64,000 nt of DNA from Kribbella catacumbae DSM 19601 (GTDB lineage Bacteria; Actinomycetota; Actinomycetes; Propionibacteriales; Kribbellaceae): NCBI RefSeq assembly GCF_000372465.1, contig NZ_AQUZ01000009.1:154419-218418 (forward strand), given 5' to 3'. This document shows, in pieces, positions 52,333-61,150 of this stretch (position 1 is its first letter; every line of letters starts with the position of its first letter). The notes under the pieces are model-generated. The model saw nothing but the letters and a program-made list of their open reading frames with translations. It made no database searches and was not told the DNA's origin. A program made the position numbers and the translations under genes.

Positions 52333-52667
52333 CTGGTCGCAAGCGGCTGGCCGACGACAAGCTGCCGATCCGGATGCTGCATGACCGGGTGCTCGTCTCG
52401 CTGGAGGCGGAGGGTGAGCGCAAGTCTTCGGCCGGCATCCTGATTCCCGCGACCGCGCAGATGGGCCGCCGGCTCGCCTGGGCGAAGGTGGTCGCTGTCG
52501 GCGCCAACGTCCGTACGGTCGAGATCGGCGACCGGGTGCTGTTCGACCCCGAGGACCGCGCCGAGGTCGAGGTCCGGGGTGACGACTACGTGCTGCTCCG
52601 CGAGCGCGACCTGCACGCCGTCGCCGCCGGCCGCCTCGAGGACGGCCAGACCGGCCTCTACCTGTAA
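52329..52667 (+). CDS. GroES-like co-chaperonin protein
   Basis: 112 residues. PIRMLHDRVLVSLEAEGERK, SSAGILIPATAQ (mobile loop region), VVAVGANVRTVEIGDRVLFD, DDYVLLRERDLHAV follow GroES, but no groEL is adjacent and the loop sequence differs from canonical GroES. A conserved actinobacterial partner of DUF3618 rather than the main co-chaperonin. Confidence 0.82.
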   Translation: MTGRKRLADDKLPIRMLHDRVLVSLEAEGERKSSAGILIPATAQMGRRLAWAKVVAVGANVRTVEIGDRVLFDPEDRAEVEVRGDDYVLLRERDLHAVAAGRLEDGQTGLYL

Positions 52668-52730
52668 TCCCCAGTACTACGAACGCTGCCGCCCCGCACC
52701 CCACCGCGTACCCGGCCCCCGCCGTCGCAA

Positions 52731-52747
52731 GCCCACCAGTGGTGGGC
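52731..52747. promoter_or_regulatory. Palindrome 1 upstream of the TetR gene
   Basis: GCCCACCAGTGGTGGGC, a perfect 17-bp palindrome 64 bp after the GroES-like stop. Nearly the same core recurs 81 bp on. Confidence 0.55.
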
Positions 52748-52807
52748 ATGCACACCAAACGGCGGCTTCGGACAGGGTCTACCTTGTCCGAGGTCGCCAC
52801 TTCAGGT

Positions 52808-52832
52808 GCGAGCCCACCACTGGTGGGCTCGC
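52808..52832. promoter_or_regulatory. Palindrome 2 upstream of the TetR gene
   Basis: A 25-bp palindrome with core GCCCACCACTGGTGGGC, differing from palindrome 1 only at the central base, and 62 bp before the TetR start. Two copies of one palindrome before a TetR gene suggest operators; a terminator role for the first is also possible. Confidence 0.6.
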
Positions 52833-52894
52833 GGCGGCCGGCTGGTTCAGAAGCTGTTCGGGGCGAAGTGGAAGACCCGAGTAGGCCTTGCTGA

Positions 52895-53521
52895 ATGCCG
52901 ACCGGTCGTGCTTTTATAGAGCTCGTGGGTAAGGGTGAGGAAACGCGTGCCGCGGTACTGGATGAGGCTGCCCGTCAGGTCAGCCTCGTCGGGCTGGGCG
53001 GGCTCACCATCGGCCTGCTCGCCGAGCGGACCGGGCTGTCCAAGAGCGGGCTGTTCGGCCACTTCCGGTCCAAGGAGCAGTTGCAGATCGCGGTGATCGA
53101 CTGGGCCGGTGAGCTGTTCGCCGAGCGGGTGGTCCGGCCGGCCCTGCGGCTGCCGCGGGGAGAGCCCCGGCTGCGCGAGTTGTTCGATCGCAAGCTGCGC
53201 TGGAGTAGCGGCGATCTGGCCCTGCCTGGCGGGTGTTTCTTCGCCAGCGTGGCGGCCGAGCTGGACGATGCTCCGGAGGGTCCGGTCCGCGATCGGGTGG
53301 TGCAGATCGAGCTGGACTTCGCCGACACGGTCGCCACCGTCTTCCGGACCGGGATCAGTGCGGGGCAGTTCCATCCTGAGGCAGACCCCGATCAGTACGC
53401 CTTCGATATTCGCGGCGTGCTGATGTCGTACCACCTGGCCGACAGACTGTTGGCCGACCCCAAGGCCGAGGATCGGGCCCGCGCCGCTTTCGAGGCGCTG
53501 CTCCGGGCGGCCAAGATCTGA
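52895..53521 (+). CDS. TetR-family transcriptional regulator
   Basis: 208 residues from ATG 52895; GTG 52925 (residue 11) is an alternative. HTH: TRAAVLDEAARQVSLVGLGG, LTIGLLAERTGLSKSGLFGH, FRSKEQLQ. C-terminal part typical of TetR regulators of the YsiA/TetR_C type (FFASVAAELDDAPEGPVRDR). Two similar palindromes precede it. The alpha/beta hydrolase gene follows 23 bp later and may be its target. Confidence 0.87.
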   Translation: MPTGRAFIELVGKGEETRAAVLDEAARQVSLVGLGGLTIGLLAERTGLSKSGLFGHFRSKEQLQIAVIDWAGELFAERVVRPALRLPRGEPRLRELFDRKLRWSSGDLALPGGCFFASVAAELDDAPEGPVRDRVVQIELDFADTVATVFRTGISAGQFHPEADPDQYAFDIRGVLMSYHLADRLLADPKAEDRARAAFEALLRAAKI

Positions 53522-53544
53522 ACTTTCCCCTGCGAGGAGCGGTG

Positions 53545-54522
53545 ATGGCGGCAAAGAAAAGCACGAACGGTCGGACTATCGATAGACGGCAGCAGCTCTT
53601 CCGGCTGTTCGAGCGCGTCGCGCCGGCGGCCGGCGCGAGGCTGCTGGACGCGATCTGGTTCGGCCTGCCACCAGTGTCCGAGAAGGCCAAGAAGGTGCGG
53701 GTGGAGCTGCCAGAGGCGGTGTCGATCGAGCTGCCCTTCGAGAACGGCAAGATCCGGGGGAGCAGTTGGGGCGAGGGGCCGACGGTCTACCTGGTCCACG
53801 GCTGGGGTGGCTGGGGCCTCCAGCTCGCGACCTTTGTTCCGCCGCTGGTCGACGCGGGTTTCCGGGTCATCGCGTTCGACGCGCCGAGCCACGGTGATTC
53901 CGAGCCAGGACGGGAGGGCCCGAAACGGTCCACGCTGCTGGAGTTGCGCGACGCCTTCCAGGCTGTGGTCGCCGCCTACGGACCGGCGTACGGGGTGGTC
54001 GCGCACTCGCTCGGGGCCGCAGGGGTGACGATGGCGCTGAAGGACGGGGTCAGCGTGCGCCGGGTCGTGTTCATCGCGACGGCGACGGACTTCCGCGACT
54101 GGCTGGCGCAGTTCGAGCAGCATTTCGGCTTCGGGCCGCGGACGCGGGAGCGATTCCTGCGGCGGTTCACCCGCAAGTTCGGGCCGCTCGACGGCTTCGC
54201 GGTCGTGCCGATGATCGACGGGCTGGTGGAGGAGCGTGAGTTGCCGCCGCTGCTGGTGATCCACGACCGCTCCGATCGCGAGACTCCCGCCGAAGGCAGC
54301 ATGGAGGTCGCCAAGGTCTGGCCGGACGCCCAACTGCTGCTCACCGACGGCCTCGGCCACAATCGTGTCCTCCGCGACTCGTCGGTCGTCGAGGCGACCG
54401 TCACGTTCCTGTCGGCCGACGATCCGGCTAGCTTGTCGACCGGCGATCAGGCTCGGCAGAAGTCCACGGAGCGGGCGGCCGCCGACGGGCCGCGGATCGT
54501 CCAGGAGACAATGCCGGGGTGA
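53545..54522 (+). CDS. Alpha/beta hydrolase
   Basis: 325 residues from ATG 53545 (GAGGAG before it; GTG 53542 is one codon earlier). VYLVHGWGGWGLQLATFVPP (oxyanion loop), AFDAPSHGDSEP, nucleophile in VVAHSLGAAGV, acid in LLVIHDRSDRETP and His in GLGHNRVLRD. An esterase or lipase-like enzyme of unknown substrate, likely cotranscribed with the TetR gene. The dapC start overlaps its stop. Confidence 0.85.
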   Translation: MAAKKSTNGRTIDRRQQLFRLFERVAPAAGARLLDAIWFGLPPVSEKAKKVRVELPEAVSIELPFENGKIRGSSWGEGPTVYLVHGWGGWGLQLATFVPPLVDAGFRVIAFDAPSHGDSEPGREGPKRSTLLELRDAFQAVVAAYGPAYGVVAHSLGAAGVTMALKDGVSVRRVVFIATATDFRDWLAQFEQHFGFGPRTRERFLRRFTRKFGPLDGFAVVPMIDGLVEERELPPLLVIHDRSDRETPAEGSMEVAKVWPDAQLLLTDGLGHNRVLRDSSVVEATVTFLSADDPASLSTGDQARQKSTERAAADGPRIVQETMPG

Positions 54523-55625
54523 CCTTCGCACCCACCTCCAGTCGTCTGCCCGACTTCCCCTGGGACAAGCTCGCCCCCTTCAAGCAGAAGGCGGCCGCGC
54601 ATCCCGACGGCATCGTCGACCTGTCGATCGGCAGCCCGGTCGACCCGGTACCGGAGCTGGTGAAGCAGGCATTGGCCGACGCGGCCGACGCACCGGCGTA
54701 CCCGACGACGATCGGTACGGCGGCCGCGCGCCAGGCCGCCGTCGACTGGCTGGCCAGGCGGCTGGACGTGCCCGGGGTCGATCCGCAGACCGGTCTGCTC
54801 CCGGTGATCGGCACCAAGGAGCTGATCATGCTGCTGCCGACACTGCTCGGCATCGGCGCCGGCGACACCGTGCTGATCCCCGACCTGGCCTACCCGACGT
54901 ACGAGGCCGGTGCGGCGCTCGCCCGGGCGACGAGCGTTCCCGTGGCCGACCCCACGCAGTACGACGGTCCGGTGCGCGTCGCCTACCTCAACTCACCGCG
55001 CAACCCGTCCGGCCAGATCACGTCGGCAGACGAGCTGCGTACCGCGGTCGAGTGGGCCCGGGCGAACGACGTACTGCTCGTGAGCGACGAGTGCTATGCC
55101 GAGTTCGGCTGGGACTCGACGCCGGTGTCGGTACTGCATCCGGAGGTGTGTGGCGGCAGCTTCGACAACCTGCTTGCTGTGCACTCGCTGTCCAAGCGTT
55201 CCAACCTGGCCGGCTACCGGGCCGGGTTCGTCGCCGGCGATGAGGCGGTGGTCGCCGAACTCCTGGCGGTTCGCAAGCACGCCGGTCTGATGGTGCCGTC
55301 ACCGATCCAGGCCGCAATGGCCGCGGCCTTCGCCGATGACACTCACGTCGACGAGCAGCGCGCCCGCTACATCCGTCGCCGGTCGGTACTTCGTGACGCG
55401 CTGACCGCCGCCGGCTGGGACATCACGTTGTCGCAGGGCGGCCTCTACTTGTGGGCGAGCCACCCGGCGTACGACGCCTATGGATCCGTTGCCGCGTTGG
55501 CGGATCGCGGCATCCTCGTCGCTCCGGGTGCCTTCTACGGTACGGCCGGTGAGCGGCATGTGCGGGTCGCTCTGACCGGCACGGATGAGCGAGTCGACGC
55601 CGCTGCGAAAAGATTGCACGAATAG
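54519..55625 (+). CDS. dapC: Succinyldiaminopimelate transaminase
   Basis: 368 residues from GTG 54519. Fold-type I aminotransferase: DLSIGSPVDPVPELVKQALA, NSPRNPSGQI, SDECYAEFGW, PLP lysine in VHSLSKRSNLAGYRAGF. Length and sequence fit the actinobacterial DapC that makes N-succinyl-LL-diaminopimelate for lysine and peptidoglycan. Overlaps the upstream hydrolase stop by 4 bp, an uncommon partner. Confidence 0.88.
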   Translation: MTFAPTSSRLPDFPWDKLAPFKQKAAAHPDGIVDLSIGSPVDPVPELVKQALADAADAPAYPTTIGTAAARQAAVDWLARRLDVPGVDPQTGLLPVIGTKELIMLLPTLLGIGAGDTVLIPDLAYPTYEAGAALARATSVPVADPTQYDGPVRVAYLNSPRNPSGQITSADELRTAVEWARANDVLLVSDECYAEFGWDSTPVSVLHPEVCGGSFDNLLAVHSLSKRSNLAGYRAGFVAGDEAVVAELLAVRKHAGLMVPSPIQAAMAAAFADDTHVDEQRARYIRRRSVLRDALTAAGWDITLSQGGLYLWASHPAYDAYGSVAALADRGILVAPGAFYGTAGERHVRVALTGTDERVDAAAKRLHE

Positions 55626-55726
55626 CCGAACTTTTCGGGCAGAGTGTGACGTCTTCCAAGGTAGATGCCTCTTAGTAGGTGAGAGGAGAGCTGGGGTGGC
55701 TCTCCCTATCTGGGGAGGACTGGCCC

Positions 55727-57058
55727 GTGAACGCTCGTGCCCTTTGTTCGGCTGCCGTCGTGGCAGCGCTTTGCGTCGGCTTGACTCCGACTGCCGCCAG
55801 CGCGGCGGACAACCCGACTCCGCCAGTCACACCGGTCAGCACGCCGACGCCGGCTCCGGTCGATCCGACGACGACTGGACCGACGACGCCTGCACCGACG
55901 ACGCCGACTCCGACGGTCACGGCAGACATGCTGCCGATCACCTTGGATCAGCCGGCCGCGACCTGGGAAGACCGGCCGATCACTTTCACCGGCCGGCTCG
56001 AGACCGGCCTGGTGAACTCCTATCTGACTCTGTGGGAGCAGCTGTCCACCGGCTGGGTACTGCGCGGCTCGACCCGCACGATCACCGGTGGCGCCTACAA
56101 GTTCACCTACGTCTCGCCGACCCCGGGTGCCGCCACCTTCCGCGTGGTGATCGGGGTCAAGTTCCCGAGCGCCGTCGGCAACACCCCGGACCGCGTGGTG
56201 AACGTGCTCGACCGCACGCTGGTGATGAACAAGCCCGCCGCGTCGTACATCGTGCTGACCGGCGTCAAGATGACGGGCAAGCTGACTCCGCCTGAGCCCG
56301 GCCAGAAGCTGGTCGGCCTGCAGGACCGCTTCGGCGGCAAGTGGCGAACCCTGACGAGTGCGTGGATCGCGGCGAACGGCACGTTCGCAGTACCGGTGCC
56401 GGACAATCTGCCCGCCACCAAGACCGTGCGGGTCGTCACGCTCGGCGGCGCGTCCACTGCGGTCGAGGCCTCCGGGTACGCCGTGATCACGATCAAGGCG
56501 CTGCTGAACGCGAAGGTGTCCTACATCTCGGCGGCGTCCATCAACAAGACCTACCGGCCCGGCTGCCCGGTCAAGCCGTCGCAACTGCGCTACATCACCT
56601 TGAACTACTGGGGTTTCGACGGTCTGGTCCATCGCGGTGAGCTCGTCGTCCGGGACGCGGCGGTCGCGAAGATGATCACCGTGTGGACCGTGAGCTTCAA
56701 CGCGAAGTTCCCGATCCGGCGGATGCAGCGCGTGGACATCTTCGGCGGCAGCGACATCCGGGCGATGGCGGCCGACAACACCTCGGTCTTCAACTGCCGC
56801 CAGGTGACCGGCAACCCGTACGCGCTGTCCCCGCACTCGTACGGCTTCGCGATCGACATCAACACCGTGGAGAACCCGTACCTCGCGGCGAACAACGTCT
56901 GGTACCCGTCGAACGGACTGGCCTACCGCAACCGCAGCGTGGTCCGTCCCGGCATGTTGTTCAGCACTAGTGCTCCGACTCGTGCACTGATCAACCAGGG
57001 CTTCTTCTGGGGCGCCGGCTGGCGTAAGCCCGACTACCAGCACTTCCAGCCGAAGTGA
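55727..57058 (+). CDS. Secreted M15-type peptidase (D-Ala-D-Ala carboxypeptidase-like)
   Basis: 443 residues from GTG 55727 (GGGGAGGA seven bases before). Signal peptide ARALCSAAVVAALCVGLTPT then ASAA; a Pro/Thr-rich linker (about 23-65); beta-rich middle domains; C-terminal peptidase with zinc ligands in LSPHSYGFAIDINTVENPYL (HxxxxxxD) and DYQHFQPK. Likely trims peptidoglycan peptides outside the cell. The next gene overlaps by GTGA. Confidence 0.83.
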   Translation: MNARALCSAAVVAALCVGLTPTAASAADNPTPPVTPVSTPTPAPVDPTTTGPTTPAPTTPTPTVTADMLPITLDQPAATWEDRPITFTGRLETGLVNSYLTLWEQLSTGWVLRGSTRTITGGAYKFTYVSPTPGAATFRVVIGVKFPSAVGNTPDRVVNVLDRTLVMNKPAASYIVLTGVKMTGKLTPPEPGQKLVGLQDRFGGKWRTLTSAWIAANGTFAVPVPDNLPATKTVRVVTLGGASTAVEASGYAVITIKALLNAKVSYISAASINKTYRPGCPVKPSQLRYITLNYWGFDGLVHRGELVVRDAAVAKMITVWTVSFNAKFPIRRMQRVDIFGGSDIRAMAADNTSVFNCRQVTGNPYALSPHSYGFAIDINTVENPYLAANNVWYPSNGLAYRNRSVVRPGMLFSTSAPTRALINQGFFWGAGWRKPDYQHFQPK

Positions 57059-57831
57059 GAGCGGTAGTAGCGGGGGCGGCGGTAGTGGCTGCTGCTGGAC
57101 TGCTGTTTGGGTGCAGCGCCGACCCGACGGCCACTCCAGCACCGACACCGACACCGACACCGGTGCCGACTGAGGGCACAGCGCCCATCCCGACCAACAC
57201 GTTGAGCACAGTCGCGCCGACTGACGCCGCCCAGCCTCCGGAGCTGCCGGAGGAAGCGACAGCGCCTCCGCCCGCTGCTGCCGGACCTGTGTCGGCCAAG
57301 AACCTTCCGGCGCCCGCCAAGCTCGGTACTGGCTGGAAGACCTATGTCGACCCCGGTGGCGCCGAGGAGGGCTTCATCGGCAACCAGGCCTGGACCCGTC
57401 GCCGGGAAGCCCATCAGGCTGCATTCGAGGCTCTACCTGTCGGCTGCGGCAACCCGCTGCCGACCAGCTCGCTGCCAGTCCCGAAGCACGCCCTGCAGGG
57501 CGCGTATCGCACAGGCGCAGGCAAACCGGCCACAGTGCTCGTACTGCGCTTCGCCGACGCCGGACTGGCTTCGGAGTACTACCGTGGCTACCAGACGCGT
57601 ATGACAGCCTGCGGCGACAAGGGCAACCTCCAGGTCAAGCAGCTGTGGTCCTCGACGGATGCGGTTGCCTCAGTTCGTGCCTACGTGGAGGCAGAGGCTT
57701 TCGTCGAGGTGTCGACACTCAAGGGCTCCACGGTGGCGTTACTGGCCCAGGCCTCCACTACGCCTGATGCGCAGGCCGCTTGGGCGCGGAGCGTCGTACC
57801 GGCCATGCAGGCTGTGATCGATTCGCCATAA
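57055..57831 (+). CDS. Lipoprotein with PknH-sensor-like domain
   Basis: 258 residues, GTG overlapping the previous stop. Lipobox LLFGC with Cys20, then a Thr/Pro-rich spacer (TPAPTPTPTPVPTEG) and a globular domain from about 80 with two Cys (PVGCGNPLP, MTACGDKG) that could pair. It resembles the extracellular sensor domains of actinobacterial kinases and lipoproteins. Encoded with the M15 peptidase, so a cell-envelope role is likely. Confidence 0.7.
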   Translation: MRAVVAGAAVVAAAGLLFGCSADPTATPAPTPTPTPVPTEGTAPIPTNTLSTVAPTDAAQPPELPEEATAPPPAAAGPVSAKNLPAPAKLGTGWKTYVDPGGAEEGFIGNQAWTRRREAHQAAFEALPVGCGNPLPTSSLPVPKHALQGAYRTGAGKPATVLVLRFADAGLASEYYRGYQTRMTACGDKGNLQVKQLWSSTDAVASVRAYVEAEAFVEVSTLKGSTVALLAQASTTPDAQAAWARSVVPAMQAVIDSP

Positions 57832-57874
57832 AGATGTACTACCTTTCAGTATTTGATGGCTCTAAGCTCCTGAC

Positions 57875-59029
57875 ATGGGTGACTTCGACAGGTACGGGCG
57901 GCTGACGGCTGGGCTGGAGCCGCCGTACGCGGTGGTCGACCTGGCCGCGTTCCGCCGGAACGCGGACGATCTCGTCCGCCGCGCCGCCGGTACGCCGATC
58001 CGGGTGGCGTCCAAGTCGGTCCGTTGCCGCGCGCTGGTCAAGGCCGCGCTGGACCGGCCCGGGTTCCACGGCGTGATGGCCTATTCGCTGCCCGAGGCGA
58101 TCTGGCTGGCCCGCGACGGCGTCGACGACATCCTGATGGGCTACCCGACCGTGCACCGGGCGGCGCTGCGCGAGCTGGCCGGCGATGCGGCACTGGCGTC
58201 GCGGATCACGCTGATGATCGATGACTTCGAGCAGTTGGCCTTCATCAAGTCGGTCACCGATGGCGCTGAGCGGATCCGGGTCTGCCTGGATGTGGACGCG
58301 TCGCTGCGGATCTTCGGCCAGCACCTCGGCGTACGGCGGTCGCCGCTGCGCACCCCGGAGCAGGTGATCGGCCTGGCTCGCCGGGTGGTCGCGGACGATG
58401 CCTTCGCGCTGGTCGGCGTGATGTTCTACGAGGCTCAGATCGCCGGGCTGCCGGACACGTCGCCCGCAGTACGGCTGGTCAAGAAGCTGTCGGCCAATGA
58501 GCTGTCTGAGCGTCGCGGCCTGGTCGTCGACGCGGTCAAGCAGGTTGCGCCGCTGCGACTCGTGAACTCCGGTGGTACCGGAAGTCTTGAGGTCAGCAGC
58601 GCCGACCCGTCCGTCACTGAGGTCACCGCGGGCTCGGGCCTCTACGGGCCTACCCTCTTCGACAAGTACGACATCTTCCAGCCAGAGCACGCGGTTGCCT
58701 ATGCGCTCGGAGTGGTACGCCGCCCGACGCCGCGGATCGCGACTCTCTTCGGTGGCGGCTACATCGCCTCTGGCCCGGCCAAGAAGTCTCGCCTGCCTTC
58801 GCCGAGCTGGCCTGCCGGCCTGAGTCTGCTCGGGACCGAAGGCGCGGGGGAGGTCCAGACGCCCGTCGCCGGTGAGGCCGCGCGGGGTCTTCGGATCGGC
58901 GATCGGGTGTGGATGCGCTATGCCAAAGCGGGCGAGATGCTGGAACGATTCGACGTACTGCACGCGATCGACGGCAACGAGCTGACCGAGCTCGTGACGT
59001 ACCGGGGTGAGGGGAAGAACTTCGGATGA
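57875..59029 (+). CDS. PLP-dependent amino acid deaminase/aldolase (alanine racemase-type barrel)
   Basis: 384 residues. PLP lysine in RVASKSVRCRAL (Lys47), the N-terminal barrel of the D-threonine aldolase/D-serine dehydratase group, with VGVMFYEAQIAG and LVNSGGTGSLE (phosphate loop) and a C-terminal beta domain (GDRVWMRYAKAGEMLERFD). Substrate probably a D-amino or beta-hydroxy amino acid. The next gene starts by ATGA overlap, a pairing seen in other actinobacteria. Confidence 0.85.
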   Translation: MGDFDRYGRLTAGLEPPYAVVDLAAFRRNADDLVRRAAGTPIRVASKSVRCRALVKAALDRPGFHGVMAYSLPEAIWLARDGVDDILMGYPTVHRAALRELAGDAALASRITLMIDDFEQLAFIKSVTDGAERIRVCLDVDASLRIFGQHLGVRRSPLRTPEQVIGLARRVVADDAFALVGVMFYEAQIAGLPDTSPAVRLVKKLSANELSERRGLVVDAVKQVAPLRLVNSGGTGSLEVSSADPSVTEVTAGSGLYGPTLFDKYDIFQPEHAVAYALGVVRRPTPRIATLFGGGYIASGPAKKSRLPSPSWPAGLSLLGTEGAGEVQTPVAGEAARGLRIGDRVWMRYAKAGEMLERFDVLHAIDGNELTELVTYRGEGKNFG

Positions 59030-60327
59030 GCACCTGGCGCAACTGGGCCGGCACCGAGTCGGCGACCGGTGTGGAGATCCTGCGGCCGTCCTCGGTCGAC
59101 GAGGTCGCTGCCATGGTCAAGACGGCCGCCGAGCAGGGCAAGCAGCTCAAGGCGGTCGGCTCCGGCCACTCGTTCACCGGGTGCTCGGTGCCTGAGCAGG
59201 TGATGGTCCGGCTCGACCGGCTTGGCTCGATCACCAGCGCTGACAGGGACTCCGGCAAGGTAACGCTCGGCGCCGGTACGGGATTGGCGAAGCTGAACGC
59301 CGGGCTCGCGTCGTTCGACCTGGCGATGGCGAATCTCGGCGACATCGACAAGCAGACCGTCTCCGGCGCGATCTCCACAGGTACGCACGGAACCGGCGCG
59401 AAGCTGGGCGGGCTCGCCACCCAGGTGGTCGGGATCGAGCTCGTCACCGCCGACGGCTCGGTGCTGAACTGCTCGGCCGAGGAGAACCCGGACGTCTTCA
59501 ACGCGGCCCGGATCTCGATCGGCGCGCTCGGCGTGATCACCGCGCTCACGTTGCAGACCGTGCCGGCCTATTTGCTCCGCGCCCAGGAGATGCCGCTGCC
59601 GCTGGGCGAAGTACTGGGCGGGTTCGACGAACTTGCCGATGGCAACGATCACTTCGAGTTCTACTGGTTCCCGCACACCGACATCGCGCTGACCAAGCGA
59701 AACAACCGGGTCGCCGCCGGCGTCGGCGCGTCCCCGGTCGGCCGGGTCCGCGGCTGGATCGACGACGAACTGCTGTCCAACCGCGTCTTCGAGCTGACCA
59801 ACCGGCTCGCGATGCGCCGGCCCAGCCTGGTGCCGCGGATCAACCAGCTCGCGTCCCGGGCGTTGTCGGCGCGCGAGTACGTCGATTCGTCGTACAAGGT
59901 GTTCTGTTCCGAGCGGAACGTGGTGTTTCGCGAGTCAGAGTACGCCGTACCGCGGGAGCATGTGGTCGAGGTCGTGCAGCAGTTGCGCGCGTGGATCGAT
60001 CGGTCGGGGGAGCGCTTGCCGTTCCCGATCGAGGTCCGGGTGGCGGCCGCGGACGACATCTGGTTGTCGACGGCGTACGGGCGCGACACCGGGTATGTGG
60101 CGATCCACCAGTACCACCGGCTTGCGCACGACAAGTACTTCGACGCTTTCGAGCAGATCGTGGGCGCCTTCGGGGGCCGGCCGCACTGGGGCAAGCTGCA
60201 CACGCTCGGCGCCTCCGACTTCCGCGAGCGGTACCCGCGGTTCGACGACTTCCTCGCCGTTCGTGACCGGCTGGATCCGCGACGTGCGTTCGCCAATCCG
60301 TACAGCCGTCAGGTTCTAGGGGAGTAA
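59026..60327 (+). CDS. Sugar-1,4-lactone oxidase, FAD-linked (D-arabinono/L-gulono-lactone oxidase type)
   Basis: 433 residues. Covalent-FAD motif KAVGSGHSFTGCSVP (His48), then AISTGTHGTGAKLGGLATQV, and the C-terminal ALO domain with FEFYWFPHTDIALTKRNNR and GGRPHWGKLHTL. It should oxidise an aldonolactone with O2 or another acceptor. Coupled to the upstream PLP enzyme through ATGA. Distinct from, but related to, the alditol oxidase at 11 kb. Confidence 0.87.
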   Translation: MSTWRNWAGTESATGVEILRPSSVDEVAAMVKTAAEQGKQLKAVGSGHSFTGCSVPEQVMVRLDRLGSITSADRDSGKVTLGAGTGLAKLNAGLASFDLAMANLGDIDKQTVSGAISTGTHGTGAKLGGLATQVVGIELVTADGSVLNCSAEENPDVFNAARISIGALGVITALTLQTVPAYLLRAQEMPLPLGEVLGGFDELADGNDHFEFYWFPHTDIALTKRNNRVAAGVGASPVGRVRGWIDDELLSNRVFELTNRLAMRRPSLVPRINQLASRALSAREYVDSSYKVFCSERNVVFRESEYAVPREHVVEVVQQLRAWIDRSGERLPFPIEVRVAAADDIWLSTAYGRDTGYVAIHQYHRLAHDKYFDAFEQIVGAFGGRPHWGKLHTLGASDFRERYPRFDDFLAVRDRLDPRRAFANPYSRQVLGE

Positions 60328-60386
60328 ACCGCGACCTTCCGGGCAAACAGTGCCGGCTGGCACCTTCGCGGTCGTAGCCTTCCATC

Positions 60387-61109
60387 ATGACTGCACCGGA
60401 GCCGTTCGAAGCATTGCCCGAGGACTGGAACAAGGCCGTCGCAGTGGTCGCCCACCCTGATGATCTGGAGTTCGGCGGCGCCGCGGCGGTGGCGCGCTGG
60501 ACCGGGCAGGGCAAGGAGATCGTCTACGTCCTGCTCACCTCCGGCGAGGCCGGGATCGACGGCATCCCGCCGGCCGAGAGCGGCCCGCTGCGCGAGGCCG
60601 AGCAGATCGAGTCGGCCCGGATCGTCGGCGTCTCTGCCGTGGAGTTCCTCGGCCAGCCCGACGGCACGATCGAGTACAGCGTCGCGCTGCGCCGGTTGAT
60701 CGCCGGGGTGATCCGGCGGCACCAGCCGGAGATCGTCATCACGAACAACTTCCGCGACACCTGGGACGGCGACGTCATGCTCAACCAGGCCGACCACATC
60801 AACACCGGCAAGGCGACTTTGGACGCCGTACGGGATGCGGCGAATCGGTGGATCTTCCCCGAAGAGGGCGAGCGCTGGGGCGGGGTACGGCAGGTCTGGA
60901 CGGCAGGTTCGCCCAACGGCCGGCACGCTGTCGACACCACTGAGACCTTCGACGTCGGCGTCGAGTCGCTGAAGGCGCACAAGGCCTACATCGACGGCTT
61001 GGGCTGGCCCCACTTCGACCCAGCCGAATTCCTTGAAGGCATCAGCCGCAGCACAGGCACTCGCCTCGGTACTACGTACGCAGCACCCTTCGAGGTCTTC
61101 ACGCCCTGA
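60387..61109 (+). CDS. PIG-L family deacetylase
   Basis: 240 residues. Zinc site AHPDDLEFGGAAAVARW (AHPDD), LTSGEAGIDG and NQADHINTGKATLDA (HxxH-like). The family deacetylates N-acetylglucosamine derivatives such as mycothiol precursors and antibiotics. Length is short and no mycothiol gene is nearby, so substrate is open. A hairpin follows the stop. Confidence 0.88.
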   Translation: MTAPEPFEALPEDWNKAVAVVAHPDDLEFGGAAAVARWTGQGKEIVYVLLTSGEAGIDGIPPAESGPLREAEQIESARIVGVSAVEFLGQPDGTIEYSVALRRLIAGVIRRHQPEIVITNNFRDTWDGDVMLNQADHINTGKATLDAVRDAANRWIFPEEGERWGGVRQVWTAGSPNGRHAVDTTETFDVGVESLKAHKAYIDGLGWPHFDPAEFLEGISRSTGTRLGTTYAAPFEVFTP

Positions 61110-61112
61110 CAA

Positions 61113-61135
61113 CCTCACCCGGTCGTGGGGTGAGG
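61113..61135. terminator. Bidirectional hairpin between convergent genes
   Basis: CCTCACCC (61113-61120) and GGGTGAGG (61128-61135) around a 7-nt loop, between the PIG-L stop and the convergent small gene. Confidence 0.65.
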
Positions 61136-61150
61136 CCGGCGTGTGCCCCG

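Noticed and set aside
52329..52667. Main chaperonin groES
   Set aside because: No groEL follows and the sequence differs in the mobile loop; it belongs to the DUF3618-linked GroES-like group.
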